Of a DNA stretch of 64,000 nucleotides, positions 46,500 through 55,121 are shown one piece after another. Every line of letters begins with the position of its first letter. Position 1 is the first letter of the stretch. Both the position numbers and the translations under genes were made by a program. The stretch spans positions 102,594 to 166,593 of the forward strand of contig NZ_AULT01000010.1 of the NCBI RefSeq assembly GCF_000422425.1, read 5' to 3'. The DNA comes from Oceanospirillum beijerinckii DSM 7166. GTDB lineage: Bacteria; Pseudomonadota; Gammaproteobacteria; Pseudomonadales; Halomonadaceae. The notes beneath the pieces were generated by a model. It had not been told where the DNA came from, made no database searches, and saw nothing but the letters and a program-made list of their open reading frames with translations.

Positions 46500-47249
46500 A
46501 TGAGTCTGAAAAAAGCACTGGCTACTGCAACTCTGGTTGCAGCAACGGTATCTGCTCCTTTTGCCCTGGCCGCTGATAAGGTACGTATTGCGACTGAGGG
46601 TGCTTATGCACCGTTCAACTTTATTGACGAATCCGGCAAACTGAAGGGTTTTGATGTGGATATCGCCAATGCGCTGTGTGAGAAGATGAAGGCAGACTGT
46701 ACCATCGTTGCACAGGATTGGGATGGTATTATCCCGGGTCTGATGGCCCGTAAGTACGATGCCATTATCGCGAGTATGTCGATCACGCCAGAGCGTAGCC
46801 GCGTGGTGGATTTTTCTGATCCTTACTACTCCAATAGTCTGATTTTTGTGGCACCTAAGAGCAGCAAGTTCAGCCCGGCTCAGGTGAAAGGTAAAGTGAT
46901 TGGTGCACAGCGTGCCACCATCGCTGGTCAGTACCTGGAAGATAACCTGTCCAGCAAAGTAACGGTAAAACTGTACGATACCCAGGATAACGCTTACCTG
47001 GATCTGTCCTCCGGTCGTTTGGATGCGATCGTATCTGACCAGCTGCCAGCCTACGATTGGCTACGTTCTAAAGAAGGTCAGGCCTATGAGTTCAAAGGCG
47101 AGAAGATCGATATCGATGATAAGATCGGTATCGCTGTGCGTAAGAACGACAAGCTGCGTGAAAAAATGAACAAAGCGCTGCAGGATATTCTGGCGGATGG
47201 TACTTACGACCGTATCAATGCCAAGTACTTCCCGTTCTCTATCTATTAA
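46500..47249 (+). CDS. Polar (basic-type) amino-acid-binding protein
   Basis: A 249-residue periplasmic binding protein of family 3. Signal peptide residues 1-24 (cleavage near FALA|ADKVR). ATEGAYAPFNFIDESGKLKGFDVD, MSITPERSRVVDFSDPYY and DAIVSDQLPAYDW resemble lysine/arginine/ornithine- or opine-binding proteins. AGAGG precedes the ATG. The hairpin at 47274-47299 follows and may protect this part of the mRNA. A basic amino acid is likely; lysine would suit the glutarate pathway, but that is speculation. Confidence 0.92.
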   Translation: MSLKKALATATLVAATVSAPFALAADKVRIATEGAYAPFNFIDESGKLKGFDVDIANALCEKMKADCTIVAQDWDGIIPGLMARKYDAIIASMSITPERSRVVDFSDPYYSNSLIFVAPKSSKFSPAQVKGKVIGAQRATIAGQYLEDNLSSKVTVKLYDTQDNAYLDLSSGRLDAIVSDQLPAYDWLRSKEGQAYEFKGEKIDIDDKIGIAVRKNDKLREKMNKALQDILADGTYDRINAKYFPFSIY

Positions 47250-47273
47250 TCTGAACAGTTTACTGTTCTATCC

Positions 47274-47299
47274 GTGATGGCCGCCTATGCGGCCATCAC
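47274..47299 (+). repeat. Intercistronic hairpin between binding protein and permease
   Basis: Perfect 11-base stem GTGATGGCCGC (47274-47284) with GCGGCCATCAC (47289-47299), CTAT tetraloop. No T run. Such structures commonly stabilise the upstream binding-protein message. Confidence 0.7.
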
Positions 47300-47319
47300 T
47301 GTTTCAAACGGTGTTGTTT

Positions 47320-48009
47320 ATGGATCTGCAAGGTTTTGGTCATCTGCTGCTGGAAGGCGCTTGGGTGACCCTGCAACTGGCACTCTGCAGCCTGCTTTTT
47401 GGCCTGTTATTAGGGCTGGCAGGGGCTGCGGCCAAGATGTCCTCCTCTAAAGTCGCCAATGCCATCGGTAATGGTTACACCCTGTTTGTGCGGGGTATGC
47501 CGGAGCTGCTGCTGGTATTGACCATCTTCTTTGGTTCGTCCGCTTTACTGATGGCCATTGCCAGTCTGTTTGGTTATGACGAGTATATTGAACTCAGCCC
47601 CTTCGTGGCCGGTGTTGCTGCTTTGAGTATCGCTTTTGGTGCCTATGCCACCGAGGTGTTCCGTAGTGCGTTACAGGAGATACCCAAAGGTCAACGGGAA
47701 GCGGCAGTGGCGCTGGGTATGACTGGGTTTCAGACCTTTCGTCGTATTATCCTGCCGCAGGTCTGGCGTTTAGCCCTGCCGGGTTTGGGTAACCTGTTTC
47801 TGGTCTTGCTGAAAGACACCGCATTGGTGTCGGTGATCGGTTTGAATGAGCTGATGCGCCAAGCCTCGGTGGCGGTGGGTTACACCAAAGAGCCGTTTAC
47901 CTTCTATCTGGCAGCTGCCGTGGTTTATCTGCTGCTGACCTGTATCTCCATGGGCGGTTTATACCTGTTGGAGCGTCATGCAAATCGTGGTTATCGGGGA
48001 GCGCGCTAA
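47320..48009 (+). CDS. Amino-acid ABC transporter permease (HisQ type)
   Basis: A 229-residue membrane subunit with five to six helices. It starts MDLQGFGHLLLEGAWVTLQL, like HisQ, and has the permease motif EVFRSALQEIPKGQREAAVALG. An in-frame ATG at 47287 lies inside the preceding hairpin and would add 11 residues unlike the family, so 47320 is preferred, although its ribosome-binding site is poor. Its stop overlaps the start of the next gene by one base. Confidence 0.9.
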   Translation: MDLQGFGHLLLEGAWVTLQLALCSLLFGLLLGLAGAAAKMSSSKVANAIGNGYTLFVRGMPELLLVLTIFFGSSALLMAIASLFGYDEYIELSPFVAGVAALSIAFGAYATEVFRSALQEIPKGQREAAVALGMTGFQTFRRIILPQVWRLALPGLGNLFLVLLKDTALVSVIGLNELMRQASVAVGYTKEPFTFYLAAAVVYLLLTCISMGGLYLLERHANRGYRGAR

Positions 48010-48734
48010 TGAACTGGTCGTGGGATGTAATTTTTGACAATCTGCCTAAGCTGATCAATGGTGCCTGGCTGACCCTGGAACTGGTTGTGATCTCCGGTTT
48101 AATCGGAGTAATGCTATCGCTGCCTCTGGCGTTGATGCGGGTGTCTAAGCGCCGCTGGGTACAGGCGTTTCCGTTTGCCTATATTTTCTTCTTCCGTGGT
48201 ACGCCTCTGCTGATTCAGATCTTTCTGGTCTATTACGGTGCGTCGCAGTTTGATGTTATTAAAGAGTCTGCATTGTGGCCTATTCTGCGTGAACCCTATT
48301 GGTGTGCAATTATCACCTTTGCCCTGCATACCGCAGCTTATATTGCCGAGCTGCTGCGTGGGGCGATTCAGTCTATCCCTAAAGGTGAGTTGGAAGCGGG
48401 CAAGGCGCTGGGTATGAGTTATCCGCTGATGCTGCGTCGTATTATTCTGCCCCGTGCTTTCGGGATTATGATGCCGTCTTATGGTAACGAAGTGATTCTG
48501 ATGTTAAAAGGCAGTGCGCTGGCCAGTACCATCACCTTGCTGGATCTGACCGGTATGGCCCGTACGGTAATTGCCCGGACTTATACGCCATTGGAGATTT
48601 TCCTGGCAGCAGGTGTGATCTATCTGATTATCAGTGCGGTGATTATTGCACTGTTTCGTTTTTTGGAACGCCGTTTTAATCGTCATCAACACTGGCCCAA
48701 TGAAAAGCCAAAAGATCTGGATGCTCAGTTGTGA
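48009..48734 (+). CDS. Amino-acid ABC transporter permease (HisM type)
   Basis: A 241-residue membrane subunit, partner of the HisQ-type protein, with the EAA motif ELLRGAIQSIPKGELEAGKALG and FFRGTPLLIQIFLVYYG, as in HisM. Translationally coupled (stop and start share one base). Last gene of the operon; a REP-type element and then a terminator follow. Confidence 0.92.
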   Translation: MNWSWDVIFDNLPKLINGAWLTLELVVISGLIGVMLSLPLALMRVSKRRWVQAFPFAYIFFFRGTPLLIQIFLVYYGASQFDVIKESALWPILREPYWCAIITFALHTAAYIAELLRGAIQSIPKGELEAGKALGMSYPLMLRRIILPRAFGIMMPSYGNEVILMLKGSALASTITLLDLTGMARTVIARTYTPLEIFLAAGVIYLIISAVIIALFRFLERRFNRHQHWPNEKPKDLDAQL

Positions 48735-48755
48735 GTGCTCTGGGTTGCACTGATT

Positions 48756-48899
48756 AATACCAAGCCAGATAAGTTGTTGCAGGTCGGAAAAGCCGCAAGG
48801 CGCCTTCCGACAATAATCAGGTATCGGAGTCAGTGTCGGATGGCGCTTCGCTTATCCAACCGACTCTGATATCAATAAACTTATCGGGAACGGTATAAG
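48756..48899. repeat. Dispersed palindromic (REP/MITE-like) element, copy 2
   Basis: A 144-base element matching 26061-26231. Ends ATACCAAGCCAGATAAGTT and AACTTATCGGGAACGGTAT are imperfect inverted repeats. Inside are the hairpin GTCGGAA/TTCCGAC and the REP-like word GTCGGATGGCGCTTCGCTTA. It lies 22 bases after the stop of the last permease gene, a usual place for REP-type elements. Confidence 0.8.
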
Positions 48900-48949
48900 A
48901 CTTGAGCCGGGTTTATGTCGGCGCTAAGTACTCGCTGGAAAAACATAAA

Positions 48950-48995
48950 AATCCCCGTGTTTTCTGATCAATCAGATACAGAAACTACGGGTTTT
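48950..48995. terminator. Bidirectional terminator between the ABC operon and the chemoreceptor
   Basis: Stem CCCGTGTTTTCTG (48954-48966) with CAGAAACTACGGG (48979-48991), two mismatches, flanked by A and T runs. The genes are convergent. Confidence 0.75.
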
Positions 48996-49042
48996 ATGCA
49001 GGGAAAAGTACTATATGCCTACTTACACCAGAAGAGTGATGT

Positions 49043-50671
49043 TTAGCACTTAAAGCGCGCGACATTCTGCTGTAACTGGATCGCCAGCTGTGACAGCTCT
49101 TCACTGCTGGATGCGACTTGGTCCGACCCGGCAGCGGTCTCTTCTGAAACATTGACGATATTGACCAGGTTGCGGTTCATCTCTTCCGCTACAGCGCTTT
49201 GCTCTTCGGTAGCAGTGGCAACCTGATCCGTCATATCCCGAATCTGCTGCATCTGCTGTACGATCATTGCCAGTTCTCCACCGGCCTTGTTCGCAGCGGT
49301 CACCGACTCATCCGCCCACTTGCGGCTGCGCTCCATCACCTCGACCGCATTACGGGCACCATTTTGCAGGCGCTCATTCATATTGCGGATCTCCATGGTG
49401 GAGTCCTGGGTACGTTGTGCCAGTTGGCGGACTTCATCAGCAACCACGGCAAAACCACGGCCGCTTTCACCGGCGCGGGCAGCTTCAATGGCCGCATTCA
49501 GTGCCAGTAGGTTGGTCTGCTCTGAAATACCCTGAATCACCTCAAGCACACTGCCGATCTCATCGGTATCTTTTTCCAGAGCCTTGATGACCTGGGCAGC
49601 TGATTCCACTTCGGCGCTAAGATGAGTGATCTTATTCACCGTATCCTCGACTTCATGGTTGCCCTCATCCGCTTCTTCATCCGCATTATGGGTAGCTTGT
49701 GCGCTGATACTGGCATTGCGCGCCACCTCTTGTACCGTGGCTGACATCTCATTCATTGCTGCAGAGAGCAGGTCCGTTTCTTCCGATTGGCGGCGAATAC
49801 CCTGACTTGTCTGTTCCGCTGTAGCCGCCAACTCTTCTGCTGCTCCATGTAGCTGATTGGCGGAGCTGGTCAGGGTGAACACCAGATCCTGGAAAACCTG
49901 AAGCGTGCTGTCGACGTTTTTTGACATCTGACTGAGCTCATCTTGTCCTGTCAGATTAACACGAACACGCAGGTCGCCAGCGGCTGCCTGTTTCAGGGCC
50001 TGACTGACTTTGTCCAGTGGCGTAATAATCGAGCGGGTAATCATCAGAGCTACAGCGATCAGAACGGCCAGCACTATTAATAACTGAATGGCGGCATGGG
50101 TCACACCTTGCCAAAAGATCTCATCAATCTCGAAGGTGTAATCGCCGGAGCCGATGACCCATCCCCACTGCGGAAAAACCTTAACGTAGGAGATCTTTTC
50201 TTTAGGTTCAGAGTGCCCGGCTTTAGGCCAGTAATAGGTGAAGTAACCATCGGCTTTTCCTTGTTTACCCAGATCTGCCATCTGTTTAAAAACCTGCGTA
50301 CCATCTGTGGTGCGGGTATCTCTCAAGTTTTTACCCACAGCGGATGGGCTGCCGCCATTTGCCAGGGTTGTTGTATCGTAGTCCAATACAAAAAAATATT
50401 CGCCATCGGCATAGCGCATAGCGTTCAGGTTATCCAGGGCGCGACTCTGTGCTTCCTGCTGTGTCAGCTGGCCTTGCTGAGCCTTTTTTTCCAGGTTGGC
50501 CACCATGGTATGAGCAGATTCAACCAACATTTGAACCCGGTTGGCAGACTCTTCATAGAGCGCCTGGCGGTGATCCTGTAATGCTAAAAGCTCCAGAACA
50601 GCCATTGCGATCACTGCAATGGAGGTCAGTAGGTAGAGACGGGCTTTGACACTAATGTCCTGTAAACTCAT
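49043..50671 (-). CDS. Methyl-accepting chemotaxis protein with sCache domain
   Basis: 542 residues. A membrane helix (about 10-28), a periplasmic single Cache domain (about 30-185; [37 protein letters not shown]), a second helix (about 190-212), a HAMP domain, and the signalling hairpin with tip [20 protein letters not shown]. It ends VARFKC without the CheR/CheB pentapeptide. sCache receptors of this type often sense small carboxylates. ATG 50671 has AAGGAAG upstream; the frame is open to 50713 without support. Confidence 0.93.
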   Translation of the reverse strand: MSLQDISVKARLYLLTSIAVIAMAVLELLALQDHRQALYEESANRVQMLVESAHTMVANLEKKAQQGQLTQQEAQSRALDNLNAMRYADGEYFFVLDYDTTTLANGGSPSAVGKNLRDTRTTDGTQVFKQMADLGKQGKADGYFTYYWPKAGHSEPKEKISYVKVFPQWGWVIGSGDYTFEIDEIFWQGVTHAAIQLLIVLAVLIAVALMITRSIITPLDKVSQALKQAAAGDLRVRVNLTGQDELSQMSKNVDSTLQVFQDLVFTLTSSANQLHGAAEELAATAEQTSQGIRRQSEETDLLSAAMNEMSATVQEVARNASISAQATHNADEEADEGNHEVEDTVNKITHLSAEVESAAQVIKALEKDTDEIGSVLEVIQGISEQTNLLALNAAIEAARAGESGRGFAVVADEVRQLAQRTQDSTMEIRNMNERLQNGARNAVEVMERSRKWADESVTAANKAGGELAMIVQQMQQIRDMTDQVATATEEQSAVAEEMNRNLVNIVNVSEETAAGSDQVASSSEELSQLAIQLQQNVARFKC

Positions 50672-50937
50672 TGCAGGCTTCCTTCGGTGATAATGTGTGT
50701 AGTGGGATGCCAAATCACCCTTGTTGAATGGGCATCCATTGCCATTAGGCTGAGTGTAACATGGTGCAGGCTGCTCGGCTGCAATCTGTTTTTTTGGTCT
50801 GGTGTTTTTTTACGGCAAGATCAAGTCTGTTTTATGACAGGTACTGGAGGCTACACAAGAGTAGTCGCACAAGGTTTTTTCTGATTTGAGAGAAAAGTAT
50901 AAAACCTATAGGGAACGCATAAGTCAGAGCCTGTAAA

Positions 50938-50959
50938 CCCCTCTAGGGTTATAGAGGGG
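50938..50959 (-). terminator. Terminator after the sigma/anti-sigma pair
   Basis: Perfect 8-base stem CCCCTCTA/TAGAGGGG with a 6-base loop, 30 bases after the anti-sigma stop on minus. The T tail is short. Confidence 0.5.
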
Positions 50960-50988
50960 CTGAATAAAAAAGCAGGCGGCTTAACAGG

Positions 50989-51699
50989 CTAGAAGCGACG
51001 TGTTGAGCCGTTAAAGGGCATAAAGTTACCCCGGTCTACCACAGGCCCCATATCTTCAGGAGCCACCTCTTTATGCATAGGTTCGATACTGACCAGAACC
51101 TCGGCGTTCACCAGTTGCTTACGATAAGGCATGGGTACAGTATATTTGCCCAGGCCTTCGTGAGGCAGGGTACCTAGCATGACATACTCTCCGTTCATCT
51201 TAAGCCACAGCTTACAGGCCATGCCTGATTCCAGCTTAGGGGGCTGTACGGTTTGAACCATGATATTAGTGCGATCCATGCTGGTATTCACCAGCCAGGC
51301 CGGTTTCTCTTCCTGGCTGTTCACCACATAAACATAGTCAGAACTACTGTTTTTCATCGTCGGTTGCTGAAGTAGCAGAACTGATCCCATTGCCAGCATA
51401 AAGGAGAACGAAACCGCGCTGGTAAGCTGCCATAGCTTCAGGCTTTCGTACCAGCGTCGGGGCTGAATCTCCTGCTCGATGGCCTGCCAGACACGCTTCG
51501 GTGGTGTTATAGGTTTCAGGCTGTCATTCAGACTTTGCAGGTGTTCACGCCAATGCTGCACTTCCTGCTGAAGATCAGGACTAAAGGCCAGCAGGGCTTC
51601 AAAAGAGGCCTTCTCCTCGGGGGATAGCGTACCCAGTACATATTCGCCAGCGGCTTGGTTACGCTGCTGCGGATCTGTTAAATCGATTGATTCATGCAT
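50989..51699 (-). CDS. Anti-sigma factor, RskA type
   Basis: A 236-residue inner-membrane protein. The N-terminal cytoplasmic part (AAGEYVLGTLSPEEKASFEALL) is typical of anti-sigma-K/RskA zinc-less domains; one membrane helix lies at about 90-112; a periplasmic RskA-like domain follows (CKLWLKMNGEYVMLGTLPHEG). It overlaps the sigma gene by 22 bases, so the two are made together. Confidence 0.88.
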   Translation of the reverse strand: MHESIDLTDPQQRNQAAGEYVLGTLSPEEKASFEALLAFSPDLQQEVQHWREHLQSLNDSLKPITPPKRVWQAIEQEIQPRRWYESLKLWQLTSAVSFSFMLAMGSVLLLQQPTMKNSSSDYVYVVNSQEEKPAWLVNTSMDRTNIMVQTVQPPKLESGMACKLWLKMNGEYVMLGTLPHEGLGKYTVPMPYRKQLVNAEVLVSIEPMHKEVAPEDMGPVVDRGNFMPFNGSTRRF

Positions 51700-52244
51700 G
51701 ATTTTAACCTCTCAAGACCACGACGAATCCATGTTTTGACAGTGCCTAACGGCTCCATCAGCCGGTCAGACAGCTCCTGATGACTGTAGCCGTCAAAATA
51801 GGCCAGCTCAATGCACTGGCGCTGATCTTTATTCAGCGTACCCAGGCAGTGATGTACCTGGTCTGATGCCTGCCACCGCTGGGCGATATGATCAGTATCC
51901 TGATAGTTGTCTGACATCTCGGTCAAGACTTCGTCACCGTCATTCAACTGATCATTCTTATAACGGCGCAGCCAGTCCAGGGACTGGTTACGGGCAATGG
52001 TGCTTAGCCATGTCATAGGTTTGGCAATATCGGCATTATATTGTCCCGCATTATTCCATATCTTAATAAAGACTTGCTGAAGGCAGTCTTCGGCATGACT
52101 CTCATTTTTTAAGATACGCAGCACAACCGCAAACAGATGCGATGAAGTGCTTTGGTAGAGCTTTTTCAGGGCTCTGGCATCTTTTTCGCTGCAGCGGGCG
52201 AGCAGCTTTTTCAGCTCCAGCTGATCTGAGTCGGTTGCTTTCAT
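51678..52244 (-). CDS. ECF sigma factor
   Basis: A 188-residue sigma-70 family factor with region 2 (about 25-95; YNADIAKPMTWLSTIARNQSLDWLRR) and region 4 (about 125-180; LAYFDGYSHQELSDRLMEPLGTVKTWIRRGLERLK). It pairs with the RskA-type anti-sigma just downstream. ATG 52244 is preferred over the upstream ATG at 52271 because the family begins near here, though neither has a strong ribosome-binding site. A dyad lies just upstream. Confidence 0.9.
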   Translation of the reverse strand: MKATDSDQLELKKLLARCSEKDARALKKLYQSTSSHLFAVVLRILKNESHAEDCLQQVFIKIWNNAGQYNADIAKPMTWLSTIARNQSLDWLRRYKNDQLNDGDEVLTEMSDNYQDTDHIAQRWQASDQVHHCLGTLNKDQRQCIELAYFDGYSHQELSDRLMEPLGTVKTWIRRGLERLKSCMNQSI

Positions 52245-52271
52245 CTTTGTTCCATCCAGCGAATGGCGCAT

Positions 52272-52578
52272 ATTTTAGCGGTAAACAGCAGCGCTAAAGT
52301 TAGAAAAGGTTCACATTTTTAGGTGTGGGACTCTAAACGAGAAGTGCTTTTATTCCAAGACTTCAGTCAGCACCAGGTCGCGAAAAAACTTACCGAAGTA
52401 ACGAATAATTTATCCTCTGGAGCTATATTTGAAGAGTATGGAAATATTGTGGTTTTGCGATGACTATTCCTGCTTTTGTGTTGAATGATAAGGGAAAATT
52501 GATCCATAAGGGAAAGCCTTATAAGAATATGCTAGGGTGTATAGGCCCCATTAAAAAGATTTCACAGGATTAATTGAT
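52272..52578. other. Divergent promoter region of the ECF sigma gene
   Basis: About 300 bases between divergent genes. It holds the dyad TTTAGCG-N11-CGCTAAA (52274-52298) immediately upstream of the sigma gene. On the minus strand TGAACC at about 52309 could be an ECF-type -35 element for autoregulation. Nothing else recognised. Confidence 0.35.
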
Positions 52579-52881
52579 ATGTCGTTAGAACAACGGGCAG
52601 GTATCTGCTGGATTAGAGAGGAACAGTGGCAGCGTTTTCTGGATGTGGCCGATGATTCGGATATGCTGGAGGATGATTGGCATGAATGGGCAGCTAAAAC
52701 AGACGAGATGATCACTACCTTTGCTGAAAAAGGTATCAGTGTTGACAAGGTGCCGGTAGATGTTGAAGCACTGATCATCTGGTGTAACGAGCGTGACCGC
52801 AGTATTAATAGCAGCAGTCGCGCCGAGTATGTGACTCAGATTATGACCAGCGAGCCTAAAGGCTCCGATACTCGCCATTGA
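52579..52881 (+). CDS. Small conserved-looking protein of unknown function
   Basis: 100 residues, acidic and tryptophan-rich (ICWIREEQWQRFLDVADD, DDWHEWAAKTDEMITTF), ending in KVPVDVEALIIWCNERD. No signal peptide or membrane segment. I do not recognise the family with confidence. Support: composition like a soluble protein, AGGA nine bases before the ATG, and a strong terminator after it. Confidence 0.65.
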   Translation: MSLEQRAGICWIREEQWQRFLDVADDSDMLEDDWHEWAAKTDEMITTFAEKGISVDKVPVDVEALIIWCNERDRSINSSSRAEYVTQIMTSEPKGSDTRH

Positions 52882-52907
52882 AGCGGGGTTTGAGTTAAAC
52901 GAGTACA

Positions 52908-52964
52908 AATAAAACCGAAGCATCGAGTTCGTCAGAGAACAGCCGCTGATGCTCCGGTTTTATT
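52908..52964. terminator. Bidirectional terminator
   Basis: Stem AATAAAACCGAAGCATC (52908-52924) with GATGCTCCGGTTTTATT (52948-52964), one mismatch, T runs on both strands. It separates the convergent small gene and CoA-transferase gene. Confidence 0.88.
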
Positions 52965-53034
52965 GTGCCTATCACAACGCCTAAGCTATTGATGAACTTA
53001 AAGTGGTTGTGGCTTAAGGCATTCTTCCTGAAAA

Positions 53035-54690
53035 TCAGCAGGCCATTGCTGAGTCCTTTGAGTCTTTATTGCTGATAGTTGTCGCTCGACGATTGACCGC
53101 TTGTTTAAACATCGAGCGTAGGTGCTTTACCGGTGCGCTACGGTCATAACGAATGTTCATCGGACCGCTTTGGAATAGACGGCTATCCATGATCGTCAGA
53201 TCGTGAGCGATCTCCGGGCTGAAGTCCATCTGTTGCAGAATATCCCGGTGCAGGTCGACTCCCGGCGCAATTTCGGTGAGGCATAGTCCCTTTTCGGTTA
53301 AACGGAAAACAGCCCGTTCGGTGATAAAGGTGACCTGTTGCTGACGCTCTGCCGCATATTTCCCGTTAAAGGTGATCTGCTGTACAGCGGCACAGAATTT
53401 CTTCTGCTTGCCATTTTCAAGGATCTGCAGCTCGCCGTTGTCGAAGCTCATCTGCTGTGGCCCAGAAGTAAAGGTGCCCAGAAAATACAGATCCTGAGTA
53501 TTTTGAGTGATATTGATAAAACCGCCAGCCCCTGCCAGCTTACTGCCAAAGCGGCTGACATTCACATGGCCTTGTGGACAGGTTTCAGCAAGCCCCAAAA
53601 AAGCCTGATCCAAACCGCCGCCATCATAGGAATCAAATTGTGCGGGCTGGTCGATCACAGCATCAGCGTTACTGACCGCACCAAAGCTTAAACCGCTGGC
53701 AGGCTGACCGCCGATACCTCCGGGTTCCACGCTCAGGGTAAAGCTATCCAGAATCCCCTCTTCTGCCGCAACCTGGGCGACCATTTCCGGCATACCGATC
53801 CCCAGATTGATTACGCCGCCCTTTTGCACTTCCAGCAGGGCGCGACGACCTATCACTTTACGGGCGTTCAGCTCCGTAGGAATAACCTGGCTGGCCGGAG
53901 GGCGAATATCGCCGCTATAGGCCGGGTTGTACTGCTCACCAAAGGTTTGTGGGTGGTCTTCAACGGGGGCGATAATCACGTGATCAACCAAGATACCAGG
54001 GATACGGACACGGTCAGCGGTGAGCTGATGGTGCTCGGTGATCCGTTCTACCTGTACCAAAACCTGACCACCGCTGTTCTTAACCGCCTGAGCAATCGCC
54101 AGCACATCCAGTGGCAGGGCTTCTTTTTCCATAGAGATATTGCCGTTCTTATCGGCAGTCGTGCCACGCAGCAGGGCAAAATCGATAGGGAAGCTTTTAT
54201 AAAACAGATAATCTTCGCCATTAATCGGCATCAGTTGGACGTGATCTTCAGTGGTGCGACTATTGATTTTGCCGCCATCCTGGCGGGGGTCAACAAAGGT
54301 GTGCAATCCCACTTTGGAAAACAGGCCAGGACGTCCTGCGGCAATTTCCCGATACAGGTGGCAGATGACACCTTGAGGCAGATTGTAGGCTTCGATCTCA
54401 TTGTTGATCGCCATCTCACCCAGTTTAGGGGCCAGCCCCCAGTGGCCACCGATCACCTTACGTATCATACCCTGATGAGCAAAATGGTTAAGGCCCCGTT
54501 CTTTGGCATCGCCCTGACCGGCCGCATAAACCAGAGACAGATCTGCCGGTTCTCCGGTGGTCAGAAAGCGTTTTTCGATAGCCTTAGCCAGTGTTTCGGC
54601 AAAGCCAATACCGATAAAGCCACCCGTGGCCAGGGTACTGTTTGAGTGTATCAGCTGGGCGGCCTGCTCAGCGGTGATCAGTTTATCCAT
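53035..54690 (-). CDS. Family I acyl-CoA:acetate CoA-transferase (YdiF/propionate CoA-transferase type)
   Basis: A 551-residue fusion of the two CoA-transferase halves. The first half has ATGGFIGIGFAETLAKAIE, the second has INLGIGMPEMVAQVA and the catalytic Glu (about 322) in LSVEPGGIGGQPASG. Such enzymes move CoA between short acyl-CoAs and acetate or 3-keto acids. The sigma-54 activator just upstream probably controls it. Whether it belongs to fatty-acid, propionate or crotonate use is not clear; crotonyl-CoA from GcdH leads into the same pool. Confidence 0.9.
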   Translation of the reverse strand: MDKLITAEQAAQLIHSNSTLATGGFIGIGFAETLAKAIEKRFLTTGEPADLSLVYAAGQGDAKERGLNHFAHQGMIRKVIGGHWGLAPKLGEMAINNEIEAYNLPQGVICHLYREIAAGRPGLFSKVGLHTFVDPRQDGGKINSRTTEDHVQLMPINGEDYLFYKSFPIDFALLRGTTADKNGNISMEKEALPLDVLAIAQAVKNSGGQVLVQVERITEHHQLTADRVRIPGILVDHVIIAPVEDHPQTFGEQYNPAYSGDIRPPASQVIPTELNARKVIGRRALLEVQKGGVINLGIGMPEMVAQVAAEEGILDSFTLSVEPGGIGGQPASGLSFGAVSNADAVIDQPAQFDSYDGGGLDQAFLGLAETCPQGHVNVSRFGSKLAGAGGFINITQNTQDLYFLGTFTSGPQQMSFDNGELQILENGKQKKFCAAVQQITFNGKYAAERQQQVTFITERAVFRLTEKGLCLTEIAPGVDLHRDILQQMDFSPEIAHDLTIMDSRLFQSGPMNIRYDRSAPVKHLRSMFKQAVNRRATTISNKDSKDSAMAC

Positions 54691-55037
54691 GACAGAACTC
54701 TCAGGTTTTTTGTTATTTTTAGAGCCTTAACTTTAAGCAAGATACTCTTAAAAACAGTCTGTTAAAACAGCCAATCGCTGATATACCCACTTCAATAAAA
54801 GCCAACCGGACAAGTGTGTGCACAAAATAGTCTGCTGAGCCCGGTTAAACCTGTGTGTGCCTATTTCATCGGAGCTGTTGATATAAGCTCAGTTAGTACA
54901 AGGATTGGGCCAGGATTATAAAGTTTAGTAAAAACAATATGTTGCCTGGTAGTTGTGTTTTGGCCTGGAAAGATATGTCTAATTTTTTATACGATTAGTG
55001 TCAAGGTGTGTGCAGCTTTGTCTGAGTAGGTTGACAC
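54691..55037. other. Promoter region of the CoA-transferase gene
   Basis: About 350 bases between two minus-strand genes. It contains a candidate sigma-54 promoter (54897-54912) and the direct repeat word TGTGTGC at about 54813, 54852 and 55005. No gene seen. Confidence 0.4.
54897..54912 (-). promoter_or_regulatory. Candidate sigma-54 promoter
   Basis: On minus it reads TGGCCCAATCCTTGTA. Against the consensus TGGCAC-N5-TTGC(A/T), the -24 GG is present and the -12 element is TTGT in place of TTGC. It lies about 207 bases before the CoA-transferase start, downstream of a sigma-54 activator gene. Confidence 0.35.
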
Positions 55038-55121
55038 TTGTGGTTGTGGTTGTGGTTGTGGTTGTGGTTGTGGTTGTGGTTGTGGTTGTGGTTGTGGTTG
55101 TGGTTGTGGCTGTGGCTGTGG
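55038..55121 (+). repeat. Tandem hexamer array (TTGTGG)12(CTGTGG)2
   Basis: Fourteen perfect six-base units (84 bases). The array ends exactly at the stop codon (TAG, 55122-55124 on minus) of the sigma-54 activator. Read in that gene's frame beyond the stop it would encode Pro-Gln repeats. Confidence 0.97.

Noticed and set aside
53824..54645. A 273-codon open frame antisense to the CoA-transferase gene
   Set aside because: Shadow of a well-supported gene; no domain or start signal.
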